Source of the DNA: Piscinibacter sp943370595
GTDB taxonomy: Bacteria > Pseudomonadota > Gammaproteobacteria > Burkholderiales > Burkholderiaceae_C
Reading direction: 5' to 3'
NCBI GenBank assembly: GCA_943370595.1
Contig: CALRRO020000005.1
Coordinates: 62,001 to 126,000, forward strand
Length of the DNA stretch: 64,000 bases
Of this stretch, positions 46,390 through 55,126 are shown in pieces (within the stretch, counting starts at the first letter, position 1; each line of letters opens with the position of its first letter). The notes beneath the pieces were generated by a model. It did no database searches. It had not been told where the DNA came from and saw nothing but the letters and a program-made list of their open reading frames with translations. The position numbers were made by a program, and so were the translations under genes.

Positions 46390-47409
46390 ATGTTCAGTTT
46401 CTTCAAGAAAAAGCCGGTGCCGGCTGCCACGGCGCCCGTTGCCGCGGTGTTGCCCGAAGCCGTGGCGGCGCCGGCCGCGCCCGAGGTCGTGCCCGAGCGC
46501 AGCGGCTGGCTCGCCAGGCTGCGCCAGGGGCTGCGCCGCACCGGCAGCAGCATCGCGCAGGTCTTCACCGGCACCCGCATCGACGACGCCCTGTACGAGG
46601 AACTCGAGTCCGCCCTGCTGATGGCCGACGCCGGCGTGCAGGCCACGCAGTTCCTGCTCGACGACCTGAAGCGCCGCGTCAAGGAGGCCAAGGCGACCGA
46701 ACCGTCCGAGGTCAAGGCGCTGCTGGCCGATGCCGTTTCCGAACTGCTGGCGCCGCTGCAGCAGCCGCTGAGCGTGGGAGAGCATGCACCGACGGTGATC
46801 ATGGTCGTCGGCGTCAACGGCGCCGGCAAGACGACCAGCATCGGCAAGCTGACGCGCCACCTGGCACAGGCACATCAGAAAGTGCTGCTGGCCGCCGCCG
46901 ACACCTTCCGCGCCGCCGCGCGCGAACAACTGCTGGTGTGGGCCGACCGCAACCGGGTGGAGATCGTCAGCCAGGAGGGCGGCGACCCGGCTGCCGTCAC
47001 CTACGACGCCGTCGTCGCCGGCAAGGCACGAGGCTGCGACGTGGTCATCGCCGACACCGCCGGCCGCCTGACGACGCAGTCGCACCTGATGGAAGAGCTG
47101 AAGAAGATCCGCCGCACCATCGCCAAGGCGCAGGAGGGTGCACCGCACGAGGTGCTGCTGGTGGTCGACGGCAACACCGGCCAGAACGCGCTGTCGCAGG
47201 TGCAGGCCTTCGACGCCGCGCTGCAGCTCACCGGGGTGATCATCACCAAGCTCGACGGCACCGCCAAGGGCGGCGTGCTGGCGGCCATGGCGCTGTGGGG
47301 CCGCAGCCGCGCGAAGCCGCTGCCGGTCTACTTCATCGGCGTGGGCGAGAAGCTCGAGGACCTGCAGACCTTCGACGCGCGCGAGTTCGCGCAGGCGCTG
47401 CTCGGCTGA
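46390..47409 (+). CDS. ftsY: FtsY, signal recognition particle receptor
   Basis: FtsY docks SRP-ribosome complexes at the membrane. The 339-aa protein has a short acidic/Ala-rich A domain (1-40, much shorter than in E. coli), a helical N domain, and G domain with GVNGAGKTTS (141-150), DTFRAAAREQL, DTAGRL, TKLDGTAKGG and the C-terminal GVGEKLEDLQTFD. Its partner Ffh is encoded 0.8 kb further on the opposite strand. It is divergent from tRNA-Met. Confidence 0.98.
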   Translation: MFSFFKKKPVPAATAPVAAVLPEAVAAPAAPEVVPERSGWLARLRQGLRRTGSSIAQVFTGTRIDDALYEELESALLMADAGVQATQFLLDDLKRRVKEAKATEPSEVKALLADAVSELLAPLQQPLSVGEHAPTVIMVVGVNGAGKTTSIGKLTRHLAQAHQKVLLAAADTFRAAAREQLLVWADRNRVEIVSQEGGDPAAVTYDAVVAGKARGCDVVIADTAGRLTTQSHLMEELKKIRRTIAKAQEGAPHEVLLVVDGNTGQNALSQVQAFDAALQLTGVIITKLDGTAKGGVLAAMALWGRSRAKPLPVYFIGVGEKLEDLQTFDAREFAQALLG

Positions 47410-47421
47410 AACAGCCCGTGC

Positions 47422-48138
47422 TCAGGGTTCGCGCTTGTCGCTGCGGCCCGGCAGCGGCGCAGGGGCGGTGTTGAACTCGTCGAACCAGGTGGACGGCGGC
47501 GGTTCGCGCATCTCGATCTGCTCGTCCTGTGAAGAGTCGCGATCGGTGTCGTCGAAGGGCGTGGGGCGTGACGGCCGAACGCGGGTGTCGGCCACCGGCG
47601 CCGGTGCGGCGGGAGATGCCGCCGCCGGCACCTTGGGCATGACCATCTCGCGCGCCGCTTCGACCGAAGGCAGCGCGTTGTCGGTCCACACATGCATCGG
47701 GATGCCGGCGGCCTTCAGCACGCGGGCCATGCGGTTCAGGCGCTTGCGCGCCCGTTCGCTCTCCGTGCCCGCAGGCGGCTGAACGTTGATCACCGCGAGC
47801 ACTTCGGTGGCCATGTCGCAGACCACCAGATCGGCGCATTGCGTGCCCATGCGGCGCAGCCACTCGGAATAGGAGTAACGCGTCGGCACCTTGAGGAAGC
47901 GTGCCAGCGGCACTTGCGCCAGGATCATGTGGCCGGGCAGCGCGCGCTCCAGCGTGCTGTAGGCCTGGCGTTCGGCGGTGGTGAGGATGCGCGTGGCAGC
48001 AGGAGGCCAGGCGATGACGGTGTCGAGCCGGTTGCCGTCCTTGCCACGCTCGACCGACGGTTGCTTTCGGCGCAGCACCAGCACCAGCAGGCCCGCGACC
48101 ACGATCGCGGCCAGCACCGCGATACTCCACCCAGGCAT
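47422..48138 (-). CDS. Membrane-anchored DUF2726 protein
   Basis: A 238-aa protein with one N-terminal membrane helix (about residues 4-21) followed by RRK, a DUF2726 domain (about 50-170: ILTTAERQAYSTLERALP, LARFLKV, DLVVCDMATEVLAVINVQ) and a Pro/Asp-rich tail. DUF2726 is distantly related to endonuclease-like folds, but no activity is established and I see no complete catalytic set. It is convergent with ftsY (12 bp gap) and lies downstream of ffh. Confidence 0.75.
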   Translation of the reverse strand: MPGWSIAVLAAIVVAGLLVLVLRRKQPSVERGKDGNRLDTVIAWPPAATRILTTAERQAYSTLERALPGHMILAQVPLARFLKVPTRYSYSEWLRRMGTQCADLVVCDMATEVLAVINVQPPAGTESERARKRLNRMARVLKAAGIPMHVWTDNALPSVEAAREMVMPKVPAAASPAAPAPVADTRVRPSRPTPFDDTDRDSSQDEQIEMREPPPSTWFDEFNTAPAPLPGRSDKREP

Positions 48139-48199
48139 CAGACTCTCCCGTCGTGCACGTCGATGAAGGGGCGCAGCATAACGCGGACCAGCGAGTGCG

Positions 48200-49573
48200 T
48201 CACCGCGGTCCGCCGGGGAGCTTCATGCCGCCCATGCGCTTCATCATCTTCATCAGGCCGCCGCCCTTCATCTTCTTCATCATGCCCTGCATCTGCTCGA
48301 ACTGGTTGAGGAGGCGGTTGACTTCCTGGACCTGAACGCCGGCGCCGGCCGCGATGCGGCGCTTGCGCGTGGCCTTGATCAGGTCGGGCTTGCGGCGCTC
48401 CAGCGGCGTCATCGAACAGATGATGCCTTCCATGCGGCGCACGTCGCGCTCGGCGCGGTCCATGTCGGCCTGGCCCAGGTTGGGCGTCTTGCCACCGGTC
48501 ATCTGCGTGGGCAGCTTGTCGATCAGGCCCGACAGCCCACCCATCTTCTTCATCTGCGAGATCTGCATCAGGAAGTCGTTGAGGTCGAAGCCGTCACCCG
48601 ACTTGACCTTGTCGGCGAGCTTCTGCGCCGCCGCCATGTCGACGCCCTTCTGCACCTCCTCGACCAGCGCGACGATGTCGCCCATGCCGAGGACGCGGCC
48701 GGCGTGGCGCTGTGCGTCGAAGACTTCGAGCCCGTCGATCTTCTCGCTCGTGCCGGCGAACTTGATCGGCGCGCCGGTGATCTGCCGCACTGACAGTGCC
48801 GCGCCGCCGCGCGAGTCGCCATCCATCTTGGTCAGCACGATGCCGGTCAGCGGCAGCGCCTCCTTGAAGGCCTTCGCGGTGTTGATCGCGTCCTGGCCCT
48901 GCATCGCGTCGACGACGAACAGCGTCTCGACCGGGTTGAGCGCCGCATGCAGCTCGGCGATCTCCTTCATCAGCGCCTCGTCGATCGCCAGGCGGCCGGC
49001 GGTGTCGACCAGCAGCACGTCGAAGTAGTGGCGGCGGGCGTGGTCGATGGCGGCCCGTGCGATGTCCAGCGGCTTGTCGGTCGCGCTGGACGGGAACCAC
49101 TCGGCACCGGCCTGCTTGGTCACCGTCTTCAACTGCTCGATGGCGGCGGGGCGGTAGACGTCGGCCGAGACCGTCAGCACCTTCTTCTTGCGCTTGTCGA
49201 TCAGGTGCTTGGCGAGCTTCGCGGTGGTCGTGGTCTTGCCGGCGCCCTGCAGGCCGGCCATCAGGATCACCGCCGGCGGCTGCGCGGCGAGGTTGATGTC
49301 CGCCACCCCATCGCCCATCGTCGCGGCGAGCTCGCGGTTGACGATGCCCACCAGCGCCTGACCCGGCGAGAGCGAGCCCACGACTTCGGCGCCGAGCGCC
49401 TTGTCCTTCACACGGGCGATGAAGTCGCGCACCACCGGCAGTGCGACGTCGGCCTCGAGCAGGGCCATGCGCACCTCGCGCAGCATCTCCTGAACGTTGC
49501 TCTCGGTGATGCGGGCCTGGCCGCGCATCGTCTTGACGGCGCGACTCAGGCGGTCGGTCAGGGTGGAAGCCAT
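48200..49573 (-). CDS. ffh: Ffh, signal recognition particle protein (SRP54)
   Basis: Ffh binds 4.5S RNA and signal peptides and targets nascent membrane proteins to FtsY. The 457-aa protein has an N domain, G domain with GLQGAGKTTTTAKL (about 107-120), DVYRPAAIEQL, DTAGRL, TKMDGDSRGG, and the Met-rich M domain with SGGG-type RNA-binding region and tail MQGMMKKMKGGGLMKMMKRMGG. The 4.5S RNA gene is not in the window. It is divergent from the cytochrome assembly gene. Confidence 0.99.
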   Translation of the reverse strand: MASTLTDRLSRAVKTMRGQARITESNVQEMLREVRMALLEADVALPVVRDFIARVKDKALGAEVVGSLSPGQALVGIVNRELAATMGDGVADINLAAQPPAVILMAGLQGAGKTTTTAKLAKHLIDKRKKKVLTVSADVYRPAAIEQLKTVTKQAGAEWFPSSATDKPLDIARAAIDHARRHYFDVLLVDTAGRLAIDEALMKEIAELHAALNPVETLFVVDAMQGQDAINTAKAFKEALPLTGIVLTKMDGDSRGGAALSVRQITGAPIKFAGTSEKIDGLEVFDAQRHAGRVLGMGDIVALVEEVQKGVDMAAAQKLADKVKSGDGFDLNDFLMQISQMKKMGGLSGLIDKLPTQMTGGKTPNLGQADMDRAERDVRRMEGIICSMTPLERRKPDLIKATRKRRIAAGAGVQVQEVNRLLNQFEQMQGMMKKMKGGGLMKMMKRMGGMKLPGGPR

Positions 49574-49621
49574 GCTGGAGCGCAGCCCGGCATGCGGGAG
49601 ACGCGAAAGTACACTGTGGGC

Positions 49622-50440
49622 ATGATTTTATCTGTCGGCCCCGGTGGGGACATGGGCTGGGCTCTGGCGGTCCCCACGCTGACGGCCCTGGTGGCATACG
49701 GACTGGCGGCGCTGATGCCGGCTCAGCGCGAGCAGGCGCTGCGCAATGCGATGCTGGCGGGCTGGGTCGCTCATGCGCTGGCGATCCTCGTCGACATCGG
49801 CGGGATCGGCGCTGCCGTCGCCGGTGCACGCTTCGGCTTCGCGCCGGCGCTGTCGGTGACGATGTGGCTGGTGCTGGCGGTGTATGCGGTCGAAAGCCGC
49901 TTCCTGCCGCTGGCCAGCGTTCGCCGCACGCTGGCCGTGCTCGGTGCCGCAGCGGTCTTGCTGGCGCTGATTTTCCCGGGCGAACTGCGGCCCAATGCCT
50001 TGTCGCGCTGGGCGCCGCTGCACTGGGTGCTGGGCATCGCCTCGTACGGCCTGTTCGGCGCGGCCGTGTTGCATGGCGCCATGCTCAACCGCGCCGAGCA
50101 GCAGTTGCGCCAGCGCACGGCTCCGGCGATCGGCGGCATGCCGCTGCTGCGGCTGGAACGCCTGACCTTCCGGTTCGTCGGTGCGGGTTTCGTGGTGTTG
50201 TCGGCGGCGCTGCTGCTCGGCGCCTGGTTCGCAAACCCCTGGCGCTGGGACCACAAGACGGTGTTCTCGATGCTGGGATGGGTGGTGTTCGCGGCGCTGC
50301 TGGCCGGCCGGCGCGCTTTCGGCTGGCGCGGCCCGGTGGCCACGCGCTGGCTGTACGGCGGCGCGGCGCTGCTGCTGCTGGCCTACGTCGGCTCGCGCTT
50401 CGTGCTCGAGATCCTGCTGCAGCGCCCGCCGGTGAACTAG
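49622..50440 (+). CDS. CcsA/YpjD-family cytochrome c assembly protein
   Basis: An inner-membrane protein of 272 aa with about eight hydrophobic helices. The conserved blocks LHWVLGIASYGLFGAAVLHG and NPWRWDHKTVFSMLGWVVF carry the family His residues, probably for haem. The HemX/YpjD group is a shorter relative of CcsA and is linked to ffh in most beta- and gammaproteobacteria; its exact role is not settled. ATG 49622 has GTGGG nearby and a TACACT box 6 nt upstream. The next gene follows after 9 bp. Confidence 0.9.
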   Translation: MILSVGPGGDMGWALAVPTLTALVAYGLAALMPAQREQALRNAMLAGWVAHALAILVDIGGIGAAVAGARFGFAPALSVTMWLVLAVYAVESRFLPLASVRRTLAVLGAAAVLLALIFPGELRPNALSRWAPLHWVLGIASYGLFGAAVLHGAMLNRAEQQLRQRTAPAIGGMPLLRLERLTFRFVGAGFVVLSAALLLGAWFANPWRWDHKTVFSMLGWVVFAALLAGRRAFGWRGPVATRWLYGGAALLLLAYVGSRFVLEILLQRPPVN

Positions 50441-50449
50441 GGAACGCGG

Positions 50450-50692
50450 ATGAAGTTCGTGCTGCTCGTGATCGCCGTGCTGGCGCTCGTCTGGCTGCTG
50501 CGCGGTGCGCGCCGCCCCGGCCGGCCGGCTCGTCCGACGGCTGCGCCGGAAGAGGGCAAGGCCCGACCCATGGTCGCCTGTCAGCACTGCGGCGTCCACC
50601 TGCCGCAGCACGAGGCGCTGCCCGGCCGTGGTGGCGTGTTCTGTGGAGAAGCGCACCGTGCCGCCTACGAACAGCAGCATCCACCGGCCTGA
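50450..50692 (+). CDS. PP0621-family small protein
   Basis: An 80-aa protein with an N-terminal membrane helix (residues 2-17), an Arg/Pro-rich linker and a C-terminal zinc-finger-like part: VACQHCGVHLPQHEALPGRGGVFCGEAHR, with CxxC and a third Cys plus His. This matches the PP0621 family, regularly encoded between ypjD and pilS. Function unknown. It probably belongs to the ypjD-pilS-pilR operon. Confidence 0.85.
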   Translation: MKFVLLVIAVLALVWLLRGARRPGRPARPTAAPEEGKARPMVACQHCGVHLPQHEALPGRGGVFCGEAHRAAYEQQHPPA

Positions 50693-50722
50693 GCGCGGCT
50701 TTCGGCGAACGCGGGGCGATCG

Positions 50723-52618
50723 GTGAGTGAGACTCCCCGCAGCCGCGAGAGGCGGTCGGGCGACCGCCGCGGCCCGCGCCGCGCGCCGACGGCCGACGAG
50801 TCCTGGTTCGGTGCGTTCGGGTCCGCCGAGGACACGCAGGTCTCGCCGGACGAGAGCAGCAGCACGCCGCCGGCCGATCCGCCCACGCGGCCCAGCGCCA
50901 GCACGCTCGACTCGCGAATGTTCTCGCGCCAGGCCGAACGCATCGTCAGCGCGGGGCAGACGGCGTTCGACCGCATCTACCGCACCTTCATCGGCGCACG
51001 CGCGGCGCTGGGCGTCGCGCTGGTCGTCGCCCAGGCGATCACCGGGCTGTTCGGTTCACGGCCTTCGCTGCAGGCGGCACTGGTCAGCGTGACCTACGGA
51101 GCGCTGGCGCTCAGCCTGTGGCTCCTGCCAGGCCGACGCACGGTGGAGCCGAAGGCGCTGGCGCGGGTGTTCGGCACGCCCTGGCTGACGACGATCGGCA
51201 TCGACCTGGTCGCCTTCAGCGCGCTGCACATGCTGACGCCCGGGGCGAGCCTGAACTACGTCGCGCTGCTCGTGCTGCCGGTGCTGATGGCCGGCGTCCT
51301 GACGCCCCGACCGCTGGCGCTGGCCACCGCCGCGGCGGTGGCCTTGATGCTGCTGGTCGCGGCCTGGCTCGACGCGCTGCACGGTGGCAGCCTGACGCAG
51401 CTGATGACGCAGGCCGCGCTGGCCGGCAGCGGCTTCTTCGTCATCACCGTGCTCGCCGGCGAACTCGCCGGGCGCCTCGCCCGTGAGGAGCTCACGGCGC
51501 GCGGCAACATGGAGATGGCGCGTCAGCAGGCGGCGCTGAACCGGCTGGTGATCGAGGAGATGCAGGACGGCATCCTCGTCGTCGACCGCCGCGGTCGCGT
51601 GCGGGCGGCCAACCCCGCGGCGCGCCGCCTGCTCGCGCCGACGGGCATGAGCCGGCCGGCGCCTTTCCAGCTGCGCGGCGTCGAGGCCTGGGCGGGCCTG
51701 GTGCGCACGGTCGAGCAGGCCTTCGTCGAATCGAGCTGGCCGGAGGCTGGCCGCGACGTGACGCTCGAGTTCGAGCCGGGTTCGGCGCGCACCCTGCGCG
51801 TGCGCGTTCGCTTCACCCGCCACAAGGCGGCACAGGCGAACGAGGACTTCTGCGTGCTGTTCCTCGAGGACGTGCGCAACATGCAGGCGCGCAGCCGGCA
51901 GGAGAAGCTGGCGGCGATGGGTCGCGTCTCGGCCGGCATCGCGCATGAGATCCGCAACCCGCTGGCGGCCATCGCGCAGGCCAACGCGCTGCTCGCGGAG
52001 GATGCCACCGACCCGGGCCAGCGGCAGCTGACGCGCATGGTGGCCGACAACGTCGACCGCCTCAAGCGCATCGTCGACGACGTGATGGAAGTCGCGCCCG
52101 GACTGGTCCCGGAAGTGCATGCGATCGACGCCACCGCACAGGTGGCGGCGGTGTGCAGCGAGTGGGCGCGCGCGGTCGGCCTCAAGCTCGGCGAGCAGAG
52201 CACGCTGCGCGTCGAACTGCCGCCGCAGCCGCTGGGTGTGGCCTTCGATGCCGAGCACCTGCGCCGCGTGCTCGTGAACCTGCTCGACAACGCGCACCGG
52301 CACGCCAGCGGCACGCCCGGCGCGATCCTGCTGCGGCTGGACTCGCGCGACGAGACGCGCGCCTTCCTCAGCGTGGCCAGCGACGGCGCGACCATCCCAC
52401 CGGAGGTGGAGCGCTATCTCTTCGAACCGTTCTTCTCGACGCGCAGCCGTGGCACCGGACTGGGCCTGTATATTTGCCGGGAGCTGTGCGAACGCTACGG
52501 CGCGAGCATCGATTTCCGGGCTCGGCCGGCCGGTGACCCTCACGGCAACGAGTTCTTCGTGGTGATGCGGCGCATGCCGCTGGCCGACACCGAAGCACGA
52601 CTTCACCTGACCTCATGA
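50723..52618 (+). CDS. pilS: PilS, sensor histidine kinase of the type IV pilus system
   Basis: PilS controls phosphorylation of PilR and thereby pilA transcription. The 631-aa protein has a polar N-terminus, about six membrane helices (roughly residues 85-250), a PAS-like domain (about 270-370), then the kinase core with phospho-acceptor His408 (GIAHEIRNPLAAI), N-box LVNLLDNAHRHAS and G-box GTGLGLYICRELC. The GTG at 50723 starts it; stop overlaps pilR by 4 bp. Confidence 0.95.
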   Translation: MSETPRSRERRSGDRRGPRRAPTADESWFGAFGSAEDTQVSPDESSSTPPADPPTRPSASTLDSRMFSRQAERIVSAGQTAFDRIYRTFIGARAALGVALVVAQAITGLFGSRPSLQAALVSVTYGALALSLWLLPGRRTVEPKALARVFGTPWLTTIGIDLVAFSALHMLTPGASLNYVALLVLPVLMAGVLTPRPLALATAAAVALMLLVAAWLDALHGGSLTQLMTQAALAGSGFFVITVLAGELAGRLAREELTARGNMEMARQQAALNRLVIEEMQDGILVVDRRGRVRAANPAARRLLAPTGMSRPAPFQLRGVEAWAGLVRTVEQAFVESSWPEAGRDVTLEFEPGSARTLRVRVRFTRHKAAQANEDFCVLFLEDVRNMQARSRQEKLAAMGRVSAGIAHEIRNPLAAIAQANALLAEDATDPGQRQLTRMVADNVDRLKRIVDDVMEVAPGLVPEVHAIDATAQVAAVCSEWARAVGLKLGEQSTLRVELPPQPLGVAFDAEHLRRVLVNLLDNAHRHASGTPGAILLRLDSRDETRAFLSVASDGATIPPEVERYLFEPFFSTRSRGTGLGLYICRELCERYGASIDFRARPAGDPHGNEFFVVMRRMPLADTEARLHLTS

Positions 52619-54153
52619 CCTCCGCCTCGCATTTCAGCCTGCTGGTCGTCGACGACGAGCCCGACCTGCGCACGCTCTACGAGCTGACACTGCTGCGCGA
52701 GGGTTACGACATCGAGACTGCAGGCACCGTCGAGGACGCCTGGGCGCACCTGAAGGACCGCACCTACAGCGCTGTCATCACCGACATGCGATTGCCCGAC
52801 GGCACCGGCCTGGAGCTGCTGCGCCGCCTGGAGGAAGCCGGCCGGCGCGAGAAGGCGATCGTGATCACCGCCTACGGCTCGGCCGAGAACGCCGTCGAGG
52901 CGCTGAAGGCCGGCGCCTACGACTACCTCACCAAGCCGGTGGACCTGAAGCAGTTCCGCGCGGTGGTGGCCTCGGCACTCGGCCGTGGCGGGCCGACGGT
53001 GCCGACGATGGACCCGACGACCCTGCCGTCGGAGACCGGCACGCCGGCGCCGGTGCGCGCGCCCAAGCCCGCGGCCGCGCCGGCGGCGCCGGTCAGCAAC
53101 GCGCTGCGCCGCATGGCCGGCCGCTCGGCAGCGATGCTGCAGGTGCGCGAGCTGGTCGAGAAGGTGGCGCGCAGCATGGCGCCGGTGCTGGTCAATGGTG
53201 AATCGGGCACCGGCAAGGAACTGGTCGCGCGGGCCATCCACGAGATCAGCCCGCGTGCCGCGCAGCCCTTCATCGCCGTCAACTGCAGCGCGATTCCCGA
53301 GCAGCTGCTGGAGGCCGAGTTCTTCGGCTACCGCAAGGGCGCCTTCACCGGTGCCGCCGAGGACCGCGAGGGCTTCTTCCAGGCCGCCAATGGCGGCACG
53401 CTCTTCCTCGACGAGATCGGCGACCTGCCGCTGTCGATGCAGAGCAAGCTGCTGCGCTCGATCCAGGAACGCTCGGTGCGGCCGGTCGGCGCGGTCAGCG
53501 AACAGTCGGTCAACGTGCGGCTGCTCAGCGCGACCCACAAGGACCTGGGCGCCGAGGTGCACGCGGGCAAGTTCCGCCAGGATCTGTACTACCGGCTGAA
53601 CGTGATTCAGATCCGCGTGCCGCCGCTGCGCGAGCGGCTGGAGGACCTGTCGGACATCACCGAACGTGTGCTCGAGCGCATCGCCCACGATGCCGGCGTG
53701 TCGCCGCCGCCGCGGATGACGCGCGAGGCGCTGCAGCATCTGTCGCGCTATCCGTTCCCGGGCAACGTGCGCGAGCTGGAGAACCTGCTGCATCGCGCGG
53801 TGGCGCTCTCGGGCGGCGAGACGATCGACGTGGCCGATCTGGGCCTGCCCGAATCGGAGATGACCGAACCTTTCGTCGTCGAGCCCGATGCCTTCGCGGC
53901 CATGGCCAGCGACGACCCGCCGTTGCGCTTCCCGCCGGCGGCTGCGGCCATGCCCGTGGAGGAGCCGTTGCCGCGCGACATCGCGGCCTACCTCGACGAG
54001 GTCGAGCGCGACATCCTTGTGCGGGCGCTGGAGCGGCATCGCTTCAACCGCACTGCTGCCGGCGCGAGTCTCGGCCTGTCGCTGCGGCAGATGCGCTACC
54101 GCATGGCGCGGCTGGGCGTGAACGTCGGCGGCGACGGTGTCGAGCGCGACTAG
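52615..54153 (+). CDS. pilR: PilR, sigma-54-dependent response regulator
   Basis: PilR activates pilA with sigma-54 RNA polymerase. The 512-aa protein has a receiver domain with phospho-Asp57 (ITDMRLPDG), a linker of Pro/Ala, an AAA+ domain with Walker A GESGTGKE (195-202), the sigma-54 contact loop GAFTGA (242-247), Walker B GGTLFLDEIG, and a Fis-type helix-turn-helix at the end (FNRTAAGASLGLSLRQMRYRM). The motor genes pilBCD are at 27-31 kb; pilA is not in the window. Confidence 0.97.
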   Translation: MTSASHFSLLVVDDEPDLRTLYELTLLREGYDIETAGTVEDAWAHLKDRTYSAVITDMRLPDGTGLELLRRLEEAGRREKAIVITAYGSAENAVEALKAGAYDYLTKPVDLKQFRAVVASALGRGGPTVPTMDPTTLPSETGTPAPVRAPKPAAAPAAPVSNALRRMAGRSAAMLQVRELVEKVARSMAPVLVNGESGTGKELVARAIHEISPRAAQPFIAVNCSAIPEQLLEAEFFGYRKGAFTGAAEDREGFFQAANGGTLFLDEIGDLPLSMQSKLLRSIQERSVRPVGAVSEQSVNVRLLSATHKDLGAEVHAGKFRQDLYYRLNVIQIRVPPLRERLEDLSDITERVLERIAHDAGVSPPPRMTREALQHLSRYPFPGNVRELENLLHRAVALSGGETIDVADLGLPESEMTEPFVVEPDAFAAMASDDPPLRFPPAAAAMPVEEPLPRDIAAYLDEVERDILVRALERHRFNRTAAGASLGLSLRQMRYRMARLGVNVGGDGVERD

Positions 54154-54748
54154 GGCGCGATGCGCCACCCCGGCGCGATGGCATGCGGGGTGGTGGTCGG
54201 CGGCGCGCCGCTGTGACACGCCGAACTTCGGGCCGCGACCCGACGGGGTGGCGGTGTCGCTGCTGGTGCTGCACTCGATCAGCCTGCCGCCGGGCGAGTA
54301 CGGCGGCGATGCGATCGAACGCCTGTTCACCAACCGGCTCGACTGGGATGCCCACCCGTACTACGAGACGATCCGCGGCGCGACGGTCTCGGCACACTTC
54401 CTGGTGCGGCGCGACGGCTCGCTGCTGCAGTTCGTCTCCGGCGACCGGCGCGCGTGGCATGCCGGGCGCTCGTCGTGGAAGGGCCGCGACAACTGCAATG
54501 ACTACTCGATCGGCGTCGAGCTGGAAGGCCTGGAGGGCGAGGCCTTCGAGGCTGCGCAGTACGACGCGACGATCGCGCTGGCGGTCGCCTTGGCGCGCCG
54601 CTATCCGATCGAGGCGGTCGCCGGCCACGAGCATGTGGCGCCGGGGCGCAAGGGCGATCCGGGAGCAGGCTTCGAATGGGCTCGCTTGCATGCAGGTCTG
54701 TTGACGGCCGGCCTCGCGGATTGGGAGTTTCCCGACAGTGCAACATGA
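54137..54748 (+). CDS. ampD: AmpD, N-acetyl-anhydromuramyl-L-alanine amidase
   Basis: AmpD is the cytosolic zinc amidase of cell-wall recycling, and its loss induces ampC in many bacteria. The 203-aa protein has the start CDTPNFGPRPDGVAVSLLVLHSISLPPGEYGG, AHPYYETI, SAHFLVRRDG, the CNDYSIGVELEG motif and VAGHEHVAPGRKGDPG with the second His and Asp zinc ligands. The only in-frame start before the conserved part is GTG 54137, 17 bp inside pilR. pilR-ampD-nrdA order is common in Burkholderiales. Confidence 0.95.
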   Translation: MSSATRARCATPARWHAGWWSAARRCDTPNFGPRPDGVAVSLLVLHSISLPPGEYGGDAIERLFTNRLDWDAHPYYETIRGATVSAHFLVRRDGSLLQFVSGDRRAWHAGRSSWKGRDNCNDYSIGVELEGLEGEAFEAAQYDATIALAVALARRYPIEAVAGHEHVAPGRKGDPGAGFEWARLHAGLLTAGLADWEFPDSAT

Positions 54749-54935
54749 CGCAACCGCCGCGCGTGCGCCGGGAGGCGCGCCGCAGCGGGGCAGCGGCGAG
54801 GTCTGGCGCCGATCGGCGCGGCGAATGCGGCGGCAAGCGAGCAGCGATGCGGCTTTGCTGATCGCAGTGCGCGCGCGACGGGCTCGATCGGCAGCCCCTA
54901 GGTGCGGAAGGCAGGGCACGCCACAGGGGGTCGGC

Positions 54936-54951
54936 ACACTATCGCTAGTGC
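54936..54951 (+). promoter_or_regulatory. NrdR box 1
   Basis: ACACTATCGCTAGTGC matches the 16-bp palindromic NrdR consensus (acaCwAtATaTwGtgt) well. It lies just upstream of the -35 box and 31 bp, start to start, from box 2, the spacing seen in characterised nrd promoters. Confidence 0.88.
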
Positions 54952-54980
54952 TTGAAGGCCCGTTGGACCCCAGATATAGT
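54952..54980 (+). promoter_or_regulatory. Sigma-70 promoter of nrdA
   Basis: TTGAAG (54952-54957), 17-nt spacer, TATAGT (54975-54980). The -35 touches NrdR box 1 and the -10 is inside NrdR box 2, so NrdR binding would block polymerase. Predicted start near 54987. Confidence 0.8.
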
Positions 54981-54982
54981 GT
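54967..54982 (+). promoter_or_regulatory. NrdR box 2
   Basis: ACCCCAGATATAGTGT has a perfect right half (TATAGTGT) and a weaker left half. It covers the nrdA -10 box. Confidence 0.8.
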
Positions 54983-55018
54983 CCTGCCGTGCTATCCTCA
55001 CACTTCCTTCAAGGCGCC

Positions 55019-55117
55019 ATGCCCGTCCCGTCGACCGCAGTTCTGCTGATGGTTGTCCGCGTGACCCGGCGGCATGCGCCGCGCCCGTCTTCACTGTCGA
55101 ACCCCGGCCGCCGCTGA
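55019..55117 (+). CDS. Possible 32-codon leader peptide in the nrdA 5' UTR
   Basis: An ATG with AAGG five bases upstream opens a 32-residue frame (starts MPVPSTAVLLMVVRV, ends in Arg-rich NPGRR) that stops with TGA at 55115-55117. The stop lies in the loop of the hairpin at 55106-55126. It is inside the predicted nrdA transcript and too short to judge by codon use. It could be a regulatory leader peptide or chance. Confidence 0.3.
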   Translation: MPVPSTAVLLMVVRVTRRHAPRPSSLSNPGRR

Positions 55118-55126
55118 TTGGCGGCC
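55106..55126 (+). other. Perfect hairpin in the nrdA leader
   Basis: GGCCGCC, 7-nt loop, GGCGGCC, followed by TCCTTCATT, which is T-rich but not a T-run. It lies 63 bases before the chosen nrdA start. It may act as an attenuator-like or translation-control element; function is inferred only. Confidence 0.45.
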
